Of a stretch of DNA of 64,000 nt, positions 43,900 through 55,879 are shown one piece after another. The stretch lies in assembly GCA_930367215.1 (NCBI GenBank), contig OV884059.1, positions 234,421,803 to 234,485,802 on the forward strand, written 5' to 3'. Positions within the stretch are counted from its first letter, which is position 1. Each line of letters begins with the position of its first letter. A program made the position numbers and the translations under genes. Origin of the DNA: Pollenia angustigena (Eukaryota; Arthropoda; Insecta; Diptera; Polleniidae). The notes beneath the pieces were generated by a model that saw nothing but the letters and a program-made list of their open reading frames with translations, made no database searches and had not been told where the DNA came from.

Positions 43900-45539
43900 G
43901 ACACGTGGACAGTATCAAATGTTAGATTTTTATTAATTAACCCATCATGTCTTTAGTAAAACATGTAGCCAAAATTGTATTCGTTTCTCTTTAGTGGTTA
44001 AATAAATTAAAACTTGAAAGCCTCCTTTGCGATGTACTTTTAATTAAGTCGAAAAAAATCACTTCATTGAAATCAAATCCTACCATTTTTCGTTTTTTTT
44101 TTTGTAGTTCAGTGTTGAAAAATAGTATTAGTTTTTGGAAATGTGTTGCCATTAAAAATTTTGAGCCAAGTGCTACAGATTTGTCTTATTCCCTACCATT
44201 TTTGATTGTTTCTTTTTTTGGGGGGGGGAATTTGCTTTTGCTTTCATTTGCCCAACTTAACCCAAAAAACTAAGGAAACACAATTTTTATTGTTTTATAT
44301 TTTTTTTTCTTGGTGTTGGCCTCTAGTCAACCCAAAATAAAAAGGTACAAAACCACTTAAAAAAACTTGTCTAAAATTTATTTTGCGTGACGGTCAACAA
44401 TTTGCTAAAATAAAAACAACAAATACTCCTGACATGTTTCTAATATCCGGTGAACGACAATCATCGTAACAAAGTCAGGGAAAATAAGGTGAATAAAAAA
44501 ATCGTTAAAATAACCCAACCAAGACTATAAAGAACTAATTTGGTTAAAAATAAGCCCCATCCAAAAATAGAAAGTCTCACAATTTGTGATTTACCTTCTC
44601 CTGACCAAAGATTTTTATGTTTATAGTTTACTAATACCCAACCGGGTGGTGCTGCCTGCACATATGATTATGGGCGATAAACAAGTTTTCGTCATTTAAA
44701 TATTCTAGTTTTTTTTAAGGATCTTAACAATTTGTTTAAGGAATTTATTAAAGTGATAAAATCAAAATGCTTTTTTGAGGTTTAAGTTAATAATTTTAAA
44801 TAAAGTGTATTAGATTTTTGCAATATTAATTTTAAATCGCTTTAGATGCATAAATTTTGCAACTAAATTATTTTCTACTCTAAAGTGTACTCTTACTGGT
44901 ATTACCGTGCCATTTCTTTTTTTTTAAGGGCGTGTGGATGCTTTCCCTTTGAACTTTTTTATGATTAAAATTCTAGACATCCCTGTGACATGGTTGAAAA
45001 AAAGCATATCTAATGCAATTTTTACTATTGAAGTGCTCTCAATCGTAACCCACAGTAAAAGTTTACCACATATGAAATTCTTTTGTACATACAAACATTT
45101 GAACTGTAATAAAAGTATCTTAAGGATTTGATTAAAATAGAATGCAGAGAATATAGTTGAAGAGCAAAAGAAGTAACCATTTTTATGACTATTAAGTATT
45201 TTTTTTTTTTTTTAGTACTATTGCATTCAGGGATTTCAAGTACAAGGATATAAATCTTTCACTTTTTATATCCTTTGCGACCGAATTACAAAGTTTGTAC
45301 ATAAAACTTTTTAACAACGGTAAAATAAAATGATATTTAAATAAGAATTTTTCGATAATAAAGAGGACTTGGTTTTTTTCGAAGTTAAAGCAAAGTCAGT
45401 TTTTTAGATAATTGTTTTTTTTTTCAGTTTTCGCACGATGAGAAATGATTCATATTTAGAAGAAAAAAAAGTTGTGTATAAATACTGCAAATAAAAGCAA
45501 TAAAGTTTCAGTTGTAATATTTTCATTATGACTTCCTTT
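43900..45539. other. AT-rich non-coding stretch
   Basis: No gene recognised. T and G homopolymer runs at 44217-44230 and 45198-45215. Confidence 0.4.
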
Positions 45540-46362
45540 TTGAAACTCTCACCACTGGTGGAAAGGGTAAGAGTAGAAAAAATTTAATTGGGCACCTGCC
45601 GAGTTGGCCTAACCTCGAGGTGGGGTTAACCACTGGATGGCTAATAATTCGTTTAACAATCGCCCTTGTGTGTGAAACATATACAGGCAGCAATTTCGAG
45701 TGTATCATCTGGCAAAATGTATACAGTATATCCTTACTAAGCCGGAGCTTTGTAAACACCGCTGCCTTAGGATTAGCCACCAGCAACATCTGTTGAATAG
45801 CAACTGTACAACCGAAACTGATCGATTAACGTGCATTCCTTTCTTCCGACTTAAGTTCAAGGTGGATCTCAAGCACTTCGAGTGTTAATATTAAGCACTT
45901 ACGAAATGTTCCTCTGTGAGTTAAGGATTATTTGCACACACAGGTGCCAACAGGTACCAATTCGAGTTTATAGGCTACCAAAATTATTCACCCACACCTT
46001 GGCTAGGAGTCGGAGCAATCTTACCACCACTGCCAGTCATAAATCCCTACAACTTCTGTTAAATAGCAACAGCACCTGGGGTCTTTCAGAGGCCGAATTT
46101 TCCCACAAGGTTGAAAAATCAGTCTTCCCCATGTGAATGCTACCCTACTCGCAACTTTGGGCTTAAACCACAACCTCCACGTGCCTCCCGCTAGTATCTC
46201 TTCCTCAAAAATGTTGCTCTTCGTTGAACCCTTTTGTGGGTTTATACCTAAAAAAAGCACTCCCCCATCGAACGGTTAACAACTTACTGAAAAACAACTT
46301 TCTATCAGAAAAGCAAGGCTTTCGCAAAGACAATCTTCCTAAAAGACAAGAAGCATATCTCG
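45540..46362. other. GC-richer segment, probable old coding relic
   Basis: Base composition is more even than its surroundings and several short frames are open on both strands. One plus-strand stretch (46260-46350) reads TVNNLLKNNFLSEKQGFRKD, slightly reminiscent of the GFRK part of LINE reverse transcriptases, but too little for a firm call. A short phrase (tctgtt(g/a)aatagcaac) occurs twice, at 45790 and 46055. Confidence 0.3.
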
Positions 46363-46690
46363 CAAAAAGGTATTCTAACGGAATCCTCACCATAAGTCAG
46401 ACTATTGCTTGCAATAACTGACTACTCTGGCCCCATCAGTTAAGTACAGAGGTACAACTTTGAACCCAATGAAGTTTATTGCACCCCAATGAGCTCTGGA
46501 TGTTTGGTGCATTCCAGGTAGCATTCACCTGAATCTAAAATGTTTGAGATTCCGAAGAATGCCAGTATATTTAAGCGTCAAGATTTACTGAATCACCAAG
46601 GCAGAATTCATTTACCTCTGATTATGACTAAGCAGATATTCTTTCAGGGGTCTAATCACCGCATTCGATACTATCGTATCGCATAAACTA
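46363..46690 (+). repeat. Source copy of a segmental duplication
   Basis: Matches 48112-48365 in the same orientation with about nine substitutions and a 60-70-bp gap (46490-46550 is missing from the second copy). It spans unique sequence and the first ~45 bp of the inverted-repeat element starting at 46647. Confidence 0.9.
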
Positions 46691-46807
46691 TCGAAATAGA
46701 CTGTGACGTATCGAATGAAGACTCGATAAATGTAATGTCGAGTTACTCGATATCGAATGCTATTATTTCAAATTCCATACATTTCATTCGATATCGAGTC
46801 TCATGGT

Positions 46808-48841
46808 CAGCGTTGCCACAACCAAAAAAAATTGTAACCAAAATGTAAAAGTAAAGTAATCAAAAGCGAAAAAAAGTAACCAAAACAATTTTGTATCAAA
46901 AGTTATACCATTTTAGTCGCACTTCAGTTGAAAAATATGTCAAAAGAAGAAATTGTGTTCGTTCGTATTTTGTAGGCTCATAAACTGCTTGACCGATTTT
47001 TACAGAGTTTTGACGAAATAAACATTAAAAAAATTTTGAAAATTTTTAGTGGACGTGGCATCTCCTATAAAAAGTTAAAACTTATTTTGGTCTATTTTAA
47101 GAACATTATGAGCAAGAGCTTTCAACTTTTTATATAAAGAGTAAAACTTTTTAAGTCTTGCTATGTTATTATCAGGGAAACCAGAAACATGCTCTAAAAA
47201 ACGCGTTTGATGCGCATTAAATATGAAGTAAAAACTGGAATATAAACCCAGAAAATGTTAAGAATATGCCCTAAAAAAATCAAAAATTGCTCATTTAAAG
47301 GCAAAATATTTAACAATTTAATAAAAAAAATATAAAAAACACCTAAAAATATTATCGCTTAAGCCAATATTAGGTTAAAATTTATACAACAGATGTTTAC
47401 GCCGAATATTATATCGATATTAACATTCATATGGGTTTTTGTGTTTAAGGTTAACATTTAAAAGAAAGTTAAAAATCTTAAGGGAGGGAAGCTCTGGGAA
47501 AATATAAACTGACTCGAAAATAATTTAATTTGCATTAACATATTTTTTATTTTTAAAAACCAACATAATTAGATGTTTTACAGGCAGAGAGATCTAATTC
47601 GGAAAGAAGTTTTTATGGGGAACAGTAAAATTATAGACAGATTCTCCATATACAAACCAGGCTGACGGACGGATGGACATCGTTACATCACTTTTAAAAG
47701 TGAGTCTGCGTCGATCGTTATACTAACATATTGATATAGCTTTCTATGTTCATTGCATAGCATTTATCTTTAATGACACGCTGCTTTGTCTTACAATTTT
47801 AAAGTCAAAATTAAATGTAGATGGCGAATTGAATTGGGTATACAGATATATATTTAAAACAGGAAAGACATCTGCCAACCAGAATTTCGGAAAAAAAAAT
47901 TTTTGCTGCAAAAGCGCTTGTATGCATCTAAAAAATTAAACATTAATCAAAATATGCCTTTAAAAGGCAAAATATGCGCTTTAAACTTGAAAAATGCTGC
48001 AAAAATGCTCGTTTAGCTACATTATGCACAAAAATGTTGCAAACGCTAAAATATGCAAAAACATGCACTAACAAATCGATGCCAAAATTCATAGCAGGCT
48101 CTAAAACGACTAAAAAGGTATTCTAACGCAATCCTCACCATAAGTCAGACTGTTGCTTGCAATAACTGACTACTGTGGCCCCATCAGTTAAGTACAAAGG
48201 TACAACTTTGAACCCAATGAAGTTTATTGCATGAGATTCCGAAAAATGCCAGTATATTTAAGCGCCAAGATTTACTGAATCACCAAGGCAGAATTCATTT
48301 ACCTCTGATTATGGCTAAGCAGATATTCTATCAGGGGTCTAATCACCGTATTCGATACTATCGTATATACTTCATTGGTCGCACAAGGAAAAACATGCAG
48401 TTTCATATTTATGGTTTCCCTTGTTATTATGCTATCAAAGTGTAAATTTGAGCTAAATTATGCGGTAGATTTTTTAATATAGATGCTTTTTGCCCGGTGG
48501 AAATAGAATCATATTAAACCGGATGGGAAGGTAGCAGATAATGGCCGTCTACAATTCAAAGTATATGCCTTATATGGTTAATTTGATAGTCTGTTAAAGT
48601 TTAAGCTTCTAGACAAATAATTTTTAAGTAGACGAAAAATTTATTGGTTTTGGATACGCAAATACCACTTTAAGGGTCAAATAAGCGGAGCGGGTAATTC
48701 TTGTTCCCCGAAAACTAAAAATTGGTTATTTTTGGGTTGCAAAAAAGTAACCAAAATGGAAAAAAAGTACACAAGTACACAAGTACACATTGGAAAAAAA
48801 GTAACCAATTTTGGTTAAAAGTAACCAAAACGGCAACGCTG
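46808..48841. mobile_element. hAT-type composite element with 8-bp target duplication (2,034 bp)
   Basis: Termini CAGCGTTGCC and its inverted match, flanked exactly by CTCATGGT (46800-46807, 48842-48849). Subterminal aagtaaccaaaa repeats occur at both ends. No transposase is recognisable. The interior is patchwork: a gggcgtggc-type piece (47000-47180), a gtccgtcc repeat piece in reverse (47560-47790), an AT-rich part with aatatgcaaaa words (47880-48100), and a copy of the element's own 5' flank (48112-48365). Its terminal sequence matches that of the hAT at 6622-8910. Confidence 0.85.
48112..48365 (+). repeat. Copy of 46363-46690 inside the hAT
   Basis: Direct copy, about 96% identical outside the gap, ending inside the first 45 bp of the GGGGTCTAATC element. 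The 72-codon frame at 48227-48445 is a chance frame across its edge. Confidence 0.9.
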
Positions 48842-48912
48842 CTCATGGTACCAAAATAAAAAATTACCATCAATTTTGCTCGATATCGTATGCGCTGATT
48901 AAATAGAACCCT

Positions 48913-49151
48913 GGGGTCAAATCACCGCATTCGATACTATCGTATCGAATAAACTATTGAATTTTTTTTGCATACGATAGACACTGTCGTATCGAATGAA
49001 AACTCGATAAATGTTATGTCGAGTTACTCGATGTCGAATGCTATTACTTCAAATTCAGTACATTTCATTCGATATCGAGTTTAAAGATACCAAAATAAAT
49101 AATTTCGATCAATTTTGCTCGATATCGTATGCGCTGATTAAATAGACCCCT
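48913..49151. mobile_element. GGGGTCTAATCACCG element, copy B, in tandem with copy A
   Basis: Starts ggggtcaaatcaccgcattcg and ends gctgattaaatagacccct. Same orientation as copy A and directly adjacent (the shared border reads aaccctggggtc). Confidence 0.8.
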
Positions 49152-49835
49152 GTTTTAACATCATACAACTTTAAAAAAGGCTTTTATTCAAGTAAATTTT
49201 TAAATCCATCAAATGCAGAAATTCCTATGAAGTGATTTAGTAAAATTTTAAATAGTTTGTTCAATTTGTATTACAAAAGATGTACATTACAAAAATCCAT
49301 TCAAGTGTAAATGTAGACTTTAATTATAAATTTACTGTTCAACCCCTGTTAATATGGTTCGGACATCCTTTTATCTCGTTCGTGTTAACCCATATCCTGG
49401 TGTAATGCAAAGCAAACATTGAGCGTATGAGTTTAATAATAATACAAGCAATAACAACAACAGCAAAACTTATGCACATTAAAGTTGCAGTTGCATGGGT
49501 CAAGGTGAAAGTTTTATGTTCTGCAAGTAAATTACATTTGTGACATCAGGTCGTTTTATGGGGGAAATAAAATATGACATTAATTTATTTGTACAACCAA
49601 ATAATTAAAAGCCCGAAAAATGTAGATAGGAATTCTTTCAGGGCTTGATTGTAAAATTATTCAACTTTTCGATATGTTTGACATTTTCAAGACAATAGTG
49701 TGTGTATCGTAATACTACAGGCCTCATTAGTTGTAATTTTCCGTTGCGGTTCTGTGTCTTAATTTTTTGTAACAAATAAACTGTAATTACTTTTTCTGTA
49801 AAGGTATCAGTAGTTTTTCAAAGACAAAGATAAAC
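49152..49835. other. Non-coding stretch
   Basis: Nothing recognised. Confidence 0.4.
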
Positions 49836-50157
49836 TTAAACTGAATGCCAACATACAAGTTGACGTACGTAGTCTAAAAATGTGGATTTCTCGTAGTTTT
49901 GCAGAATTTCAGTGTTGCCAGTTTGGCTATTAAGTGGCAATTCTCCCGATTGTGCACACATTTGGTCACGAAGTGCATGAAATCTATTTTGATTTGAATG
50001 CCCCTTTTTGCAAAAGGCTTTAACAAGTTTAACGCATTGCTCAATTGTGTAGCTCTCCATGGTTGCAAAACACTGGAACAAAGAAATGTCAAATTAAGTT
50101 GGGCAAAATCCTTGCCGTTAAGGTATGACTCGTAATTAACATGGGTAGACCACCCTT
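49836..50157 (-). pseudogene. mariner 5' end with N-terminal HTH
   Basis: Minus strand, from 50157: a terminus AAGGGTGGTCTACCCATG (similar to the AAGGGTGGTTAAATT end at 39427), then at 50057 MESYTIEQCVKLVKAFCKKG and ALRDQMCAQSGELPL, which fit the first helix-turn-helix of mariner transposases. The frame then degenerates with two alternative frames to about 49840. No catalytic part and no second terminus are found, so this is a truncated copy. Confidence 0.6.
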
Positions 50158-50159
50158 TA

Positions 50160-51050
50160 GTTATCTAAAATTTTGGAATCTAAAAAGAATTATAAAAAAA
50201 GACTTATCCAAAATAAAGCTTTACGATTTGAATCATCGGTCATTTTAAGTACGTTTTGTTGCGGTTTTGAATTTTCTCAAAATCATTCAAATTCAAAGTG
50301 CCGGTTAATTGTTAACGTTGACAAACTGCAAAAGCTGTTTAAAGTTTCATATTCAATGTAAAGTTCTCTTTAACATTAGATTATATATTTTTTACTTTAA
50401 TTTAGGAAAAACAAATTCAATTCTGTGTGTGTCATGCATCAGTAAAATTTTGCTATAAAACCTCGCGTTCTAGGAAATAAACATTATGTCCACCAGAACA
50501 TGAAATGCTTGATATATTGCTTTTTTAGGCATACTTTTGTTTGTGTTTGCATAAGTGTTATTGCCATTTGATACTTTTAAAAGAGCTTTCCACATGCAAC
50601 CTAATAAATAATAAGTTGTAAACACTCAAATTCACACTCACTTCAGCTCTAATGCATTGAAATTTACACGTTCGCGCTATAAAACCGACAATAAGCCGGA
50701 TATGTAATTAACTCTGACAAACATACATGAATTATTTACGAGAAATAAAAACAAAGTGCACATGCATACGCATATCGTTAACACCATTAAACACTTCGTA
50801 GCTCCCAAACTTTTTTTTTTGTAACATGCGTCGCTATTTAAAATCTTCAATATCCACAAGGAATAATAAGACCTCTGCGAATTTATCTTCAAGAACTCAT
50901 TATTAACAAGAACAGTTTGCTATGTACAGTAGAACCATAAGAAGAGAAACACTATTGTTGTGAACACTTGTTGCAATTTCAAGCGTAGCGTTAAAGCGCC
51001 TCCATTTTGGCGTTCAAATCATTTTTACTTTCGTTCATTAAAATGGAGTT
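50160..51050. other. Non-coding stretch
   Basis: Nothing recognised. Confidence 0.4.
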
Positions 51051-51059
51051 ACATTTTAT

Positions 51060-51905
51060 AATACCTGGTGTTATTTAAGATGTGACAATATTTGGCAATA
51101 TTGTTGCTTTAAAAGAGAGCAATATACCTGAAAAGGTTCAAGACATAAGCTTCTACCTTTCTGCAATGAATATGTACGAAATTTTAAAGGCCAAACTAAT
51201 ATGATCGTCTTCAGACTTAGAGGAAAAACGCCTTAAACAACTTTTGACTAAAGAGGAACTTTCTGGCAAAAAAAAACAACATCAGATTTATTAGGTCAAA
51301 TGCACTCTTTAGTCCAAGCCAAGGTTTCTAATGATATCTTAAAACAACTTTGGATGCAGCGGCTACCTTCTTGAAAATCCACCATTCTATTACAGGTCTT
51401 AAACAAATTTCAGTTATTATTAACCATAATAAAGGACTAATTTAACCATAACATGGTTGTCGGTGACAATAATATGGTTAAATTAAGCATAAAATTACTA
51501 AAAATTTCTTTAAAAATTGTTTTGTTGGAGGTGATCATATCTAAACGAGTTTTTCTTTGGGTGTATGAGCAGATATTGAACGACTTTGCAACAAAATGGA
51601 ATCTTTTAATAGATCAAGAAACAAAGCAACAAGTAATCGCAATCATTTTAAATCATCTTCTAGAAAAAATAAGCTTCTATGCTGGCATAATTTAATGTTA
51701 CGAGAAAAATCTAAGAATTTGGTTACTACATACAATTGTATGTCAGGAAAACTTGTTGGAGTTCTACCTTTTGTTACGAATGCAACCAAGAGCTATGTCA
51801 TCTATTTATTCGAGATATTAAATTGTAATCAAGGTTTAGGATGCTTCCATTGCTCGAGCATCGCTACTGCAACGAAAGCAGCTCACTTACCTTATACGCG
51901 GTAAA
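51060..51905 (+). pseudogene. Ty3/gypsy-type gag relic
   Basis: Pieces in several frames read, in order, FGNIVALKESNIPEKVQDIS then MNMYEILKAKLI, EEKRLKQLLTKEELSGKK, LGQMHSLVQAKVSNDILKQ then LWMQRLPS, and downstream NRSRNKATSNRNHFKSSSRK followed by a degenerate CWHN..REKSKN...NCMSG tail. The order (alpha-helical capsid-like part, RLxxLL..EEL.....S..L..LRSLA.....D.ILK.LWLQRLP, basic linker, CW.H..FG..A..C..PC) is typical of gag proteins of a fly Ty3/gypsy branch. The frame is broken many times. Protease and reverse transcriptase are not seen, and no LTR is evident. Confidence 0.6.
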
Positions 51906-52570
51906 TCAAACAACCATTGCAACAAGAATCTCACTTTCGATTTCGGATCTAAGCGACATTTTAAGTGGAATTGAGTCACTGTGGACAAACAGAAACAGAC
52001 TGTTGGCTCAAACTTTTTGGAAAACTATGGTTTTAACTCAGTGATGTTAAAACAGCCAATAGGATAGACAATGCAATTGAGAAAGTTTCAGCCTAATCGA
52101 ATAAAGCTAACACGTGCCTCATTTTTTTCCACTAAAATTCGTATTTCTTTGTCTTTATAACCGAAACCGTTCATTCTAGGAACCTGAGTCGAGTCTTGTT
52201 TTATAGGAAATTTTATTCCTATTAATTTTGATATTGATAGTTTTGTTTTAGTTATACCAATAGTTAAAGTGATATTTAGCATTGCGACATACCTCATTTT
52301 AAAGATAATTTGTGCTCCAATCGGTTTTTTTAAGAAAATAAACCAATGTGTCGTTTTTAAAAGCATTTTTAAAGTTTTAAGATCCAGTACGGACTCTTTG
52401 AGAGATTTTTGGTGAGGCCACTAATGGTCCGCCGGTATTTTGCAAAGAAAAAAGTTATTCACCTGAAATGTGATTGTGGTCCAGATTGAGTATAATTTAA
52501 GGGCCAACAAGGGAAACCAAAAACACAAGTACATACGCACGAAGTTTTATTGTCCATACAAAAAAGATGT
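51906..52570. other. Non-coding stretch, possible further gypsy debris
   Basis: Just after the gag relic; no protease or polymerase motif found. The minus-strand frame at 52088-52366 has no recognisable domain. Confidence 0.35.
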
Positions 52571-52597
52571 GTCATAGGGTGGCGCATAAGTTACCTT

Positions 52598-52711
52598 ATG
52601 ATCGCCAGAAAAAGAGCTATATTTAAACGAGTTGTGTGAGCTGTGGCTTTATCTTGTTGAAACCACAATTCTAGCTTTATCTTAAGCTCGGACCTTTGTA
52701 AATTTTCAATC
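52598..52711 (-). pseudogene. mariner-like transposase fragment with second catalytic Asp
   Basis: Minus strand reads ENLQRSELKIKLELWFQQDK then ATAHTTRLNIALF, matching the (L)WFQQDGATAHTA block around the second Asp of mariner/IS630 transposases. No first or third Asp is found nearby. It directly precedes the element at 52797. Confidence 0.65.
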
Positions 52712-52796
52712 ATTGCCCGTTACTGAATGCCAATCACATTTAACAGCAACTTGTTCGTCTTTTGCGAAAAATTTTTCTAATGATACTGTGCATCTA

Positions 52797-53471
52797 CACT
52801 CAAAATGAAAATCAATCCATCCGAAGCGGTATAAATAGTACGGTGAGAACAGATTTTCTTAAATCAAGTACAGAAAGATTGATTCATGTACGGACTTTCA
52901 ATTGCGAAATACTTAACTTATCTATATTCAATCCCGATTTCATACTTGAAATAATCCGCAAATGAGGTTGATTTAAGAAAAACTAAGATTGAACCAATCT
53001 CAAAATGCACTTCATTTAAGAATTATAAAGCTGATTCAATCCCGAATTCGTTCTTAAATAAACAAAAAGTGAAATAAGAAGGAGAATTTTATTATGATTG
53101 ATTTACGTACCCGTTTAATCCCTTGCAGAATTTCAATTCGAAAACACCCGCATCATTCCCGATATGGTTTTTAATTTAAAAACTTTATGAACATATAAGT
53201 ATAACTGAAAATATAAACTAAATGAGAAGCAAGAGTTCTCAATTTTACTTTTTAAACATGAAAATAATGTGTTTTCGTCTTGTTCTGTTGTTTTTGTTGT
53301 TTCTATACACAACAAGCAAATCACTTGTGTGGTGTTTTTGTAGTGTCTACAACAAACTTTGATAAGTTAAATGAAATTAAAACGTTCACTGTGTAATTTT
53401 ACTCTCAGAGTGGCACTACCAATTTTGTAGTTATTTCGGGATTTTTTTCGAAATTAAGTACGTTTTAGTGT
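52797..53471 (-). mobile_element. CACTnAAAA family, copy 3 (675 bp)
   Basis: Ends CACTCAAAATGAAAATC and (reversed) ACACTAAAACGTAC, with TA at both borders (52795-52796 and 53472-53473). It gives the uninterrupted reference for the split copy at 13040-15290. Confidence 0.75.
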
Positions 53472-53473
53472 TA

Positions 53474-55119
53474 CTCACTTGTTTAGCTATTAGCCATACA
53501 AATTTTATTGTCGTTTTTTTTAAATAATTATTTTTATTTTCACAAATAGAATCTGGGAATTTATTTCTCATGGTGACTAACATTTTTATTATGTAAATTT
53601 TCATATTATTCATTTCGTATTCTAAGTCAAATTACAATTTTTAAATGCTTTTTTACTTAATAGTCTTATTCCTTCAATATTTTCCAGGAATATTTTCTAT
53701 GCACTATAAGAAATATACAAGTGAAAATTCTGATAGTTTCGAAATAACGGTATATCTCGAAAACCAAAGCCGACATAAAGAAAAAAGTTTTAACTTTCTT
53801 AAAGTAAATTTTATTGCGTAATTTCGGTTTATTTTAGTTTTTCAATAAGCTAAAGCGTTTTTGAGTTGCGCGAACATATGTTAATCTATCTATACAATAT
53901 ATAATTTCTTAGTATGTCAGGATGTTTGCATGTATGTCCTATTCTTTCCACACACACTTGAAGTACTTTCTCTGCGGAAGATCGTAACGAAGCCATATTT
54001 TTGATTTTCGGCTTTTCAACCAGTAAAACTATAAAGATCTCATAGAAAATATGTTTTTTTTATAATATGGGGAACTTTGGGCCCCACCCGGCACGGCTAG
54101 GCACCGTCGGATTGACCTGAAAAATTAGATCATGATTTCTTACACCAAACCTCATATTTTAAGCAGCGCAAACAATTAAATTTAAAAAAAAAAAAAAATT
54201 GCGACCAGTCTAATACACATTCGATTAAAATTAAAATTTATATAAATTTTTATTCTCTTAAAAAATTCCAAAAAATTTATAAAAGGATTTATTTCATTTA
54301 TTATAAAAATGATTGATTAACTGTTAAGATTTGAATGGTCGGCATAAATTGTGGACGGCTGTGGACTACCTTAATTATTATATTGTTTCGACTCTGCATA
54401 TGTTTGTTTTTTGTTTTTATTAAAATGGATTTTACCGTAAAAATGTGTACCCGCATAAATGGTTAGCATGGTTAACAACAAAAATAAAAAGTTAATTTAT
54501 TTTTTTGTTTTTATTATTGTAAATGATGCGAGAAAAAAGGCAGCACTTCATTCTGTGTTCTCACTTAATTGATTGTTCAAAAAATTCTCTATGAATATAA
54601 ACTGATTTTATATGATGCTGGAAAATAAAAAATATACTGAATATTTCATGAGAACTCATTAATTAAAGTTGTTTATTAAATTCGATAAAATTTTAATTAG
54701 TTACAAGGACAATTCAAAAGATTTTCGAATTAAAACATAAGTGCTGTTGACTTCTGATTATTGCAATTAATCTTCGTTAATCTAATAGAATTGTTAAAAA
54801 AATAAAGAAACATGTAACATGTAGTTTTGAACAAATGTCGACATTGAGGATTTATAATCAAAACTCTAGTTTTGCTTATTCTTCACAAATTTAGAGTACT
54901 TTAACAAGGTTTTGTTTAAATGTGCTAAATTCCCATTACATACTATTGATAAACTGAAATTTATTGTTGATGGGATAAGCTATTCCTATGCGCATTTCAC
55001 TGGCTGCTTAGGCCAGATCTTCAGGAAACTTCATTCAAAGATTTTAGAAAAGCTAAAGACATTATACAAATAAAACTGTTAAGCGAATACGAATTATAAG
55101 CAACAGTTTTACTTGTAAC
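53474..55119. repeat. Non-coding with dispersed-repeat fragments
   Basis: No gene. 53880-54140 (ctatctatacaatata...cggaagatcg...ccccacccggcacggctagg) looks like the edge of a dispersed repeat. 54960-55080 matches 11930-12035. The rest is AT-rich without structure that I can name. Confidence 0.4.
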
Positions 55120-55122
55120 AAT

Positions 55123-55331
55123 GGGTGCGTTCGTAAATGCATCACTGCGCCGCATCAGTGATTTCAAATCGTTATATATTTATCAGTGAAGTAAATGTGG
55201 ACCAAAAAATTGTGAAATACTCCACAAAAATAATAGTCACACAATAAAAACAATTATAATTATTTTTTTATCTGCTTTAAAAAAAGTTTGCTTTTCTGAT
55301 GCAGCGCAGTGATGCATTTACGAACGCACCC
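55123..55331. mobile_element. GGGTGCGTTCGTAAATGC element (209 bp)
   Basis: Inverted arms of about 37 bp (GGGTGCGTTCGTAAATGCAT ... GC(C/T)GCATCAG). AAT on both sides (55120-55122, 55332-55334). No coding sequence. Confidence 0.85.
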
Positions 55332-55879
55332 AATATCAAAGCTTAAACAAAAACAACAACAATAAACAGTGAGTGTATCTTTTCTTACAATACCGACCAC
55401 AATAGGTTGATTTTTTCTCAACTAAATGTAGCCGTAAGTAAAGAAAAAACAAAAAAAGCCAAATTTTTTATTTTGCTAGTTATTTTCTTTTCGTATTTTC
55501 ACTTGGCAAATCCCTTAGAATGATTCCAAATCAGAAAAAAAATATAAATATAAAATTTTAGATCGTTTGCATAGTTATTAGCCGTGCCTTGAGCCCACAA
55601 AGTTTGCTAAAATGTTATTTTTCTCACTATGGGTCGCTTTAATTGTTGATAACTTCCGTAATATTTATTTTAGAGAAAAACCTTATCTACAAATAATCTC
55701 GGGCTATATCTTATGAACAATGTTGCTCTGTATTAGTTTTCTTTAACATGAATATTTAATATTTAATATTTAATTAAATAATTAGTTTAAAAACCAGTGT
55801 TTAAAATTCAGTCGCCAGTTTTTTTTTTTAACAGGCAACTATGCTGAAAATAGTTCGACACATCAATTTTCATCCACAC

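Larger units (their letters stand above)
46647..48912. mobile_element. GGGGTCTAATCACCG element, copy A, split by a hAT
   Basis: Left terminus (A)GGGGTCTAATCACCGCATTCGATA, right terminus ...GCGCTGATTAAATAGAACCCT. Rich in tcgatatcga/tatcgtat palindromes. Without the hAT insertion it is about 230 bp. Copy B follows immediately at 48913. Confidence 0.75.

Noticed and set aside
45882..46421. Several overlapping frames on both strands
   Set aside because: The even base composition favours chance frames; only a weak reverse-transcriptase-like phrase was seen, so no CDS was called.
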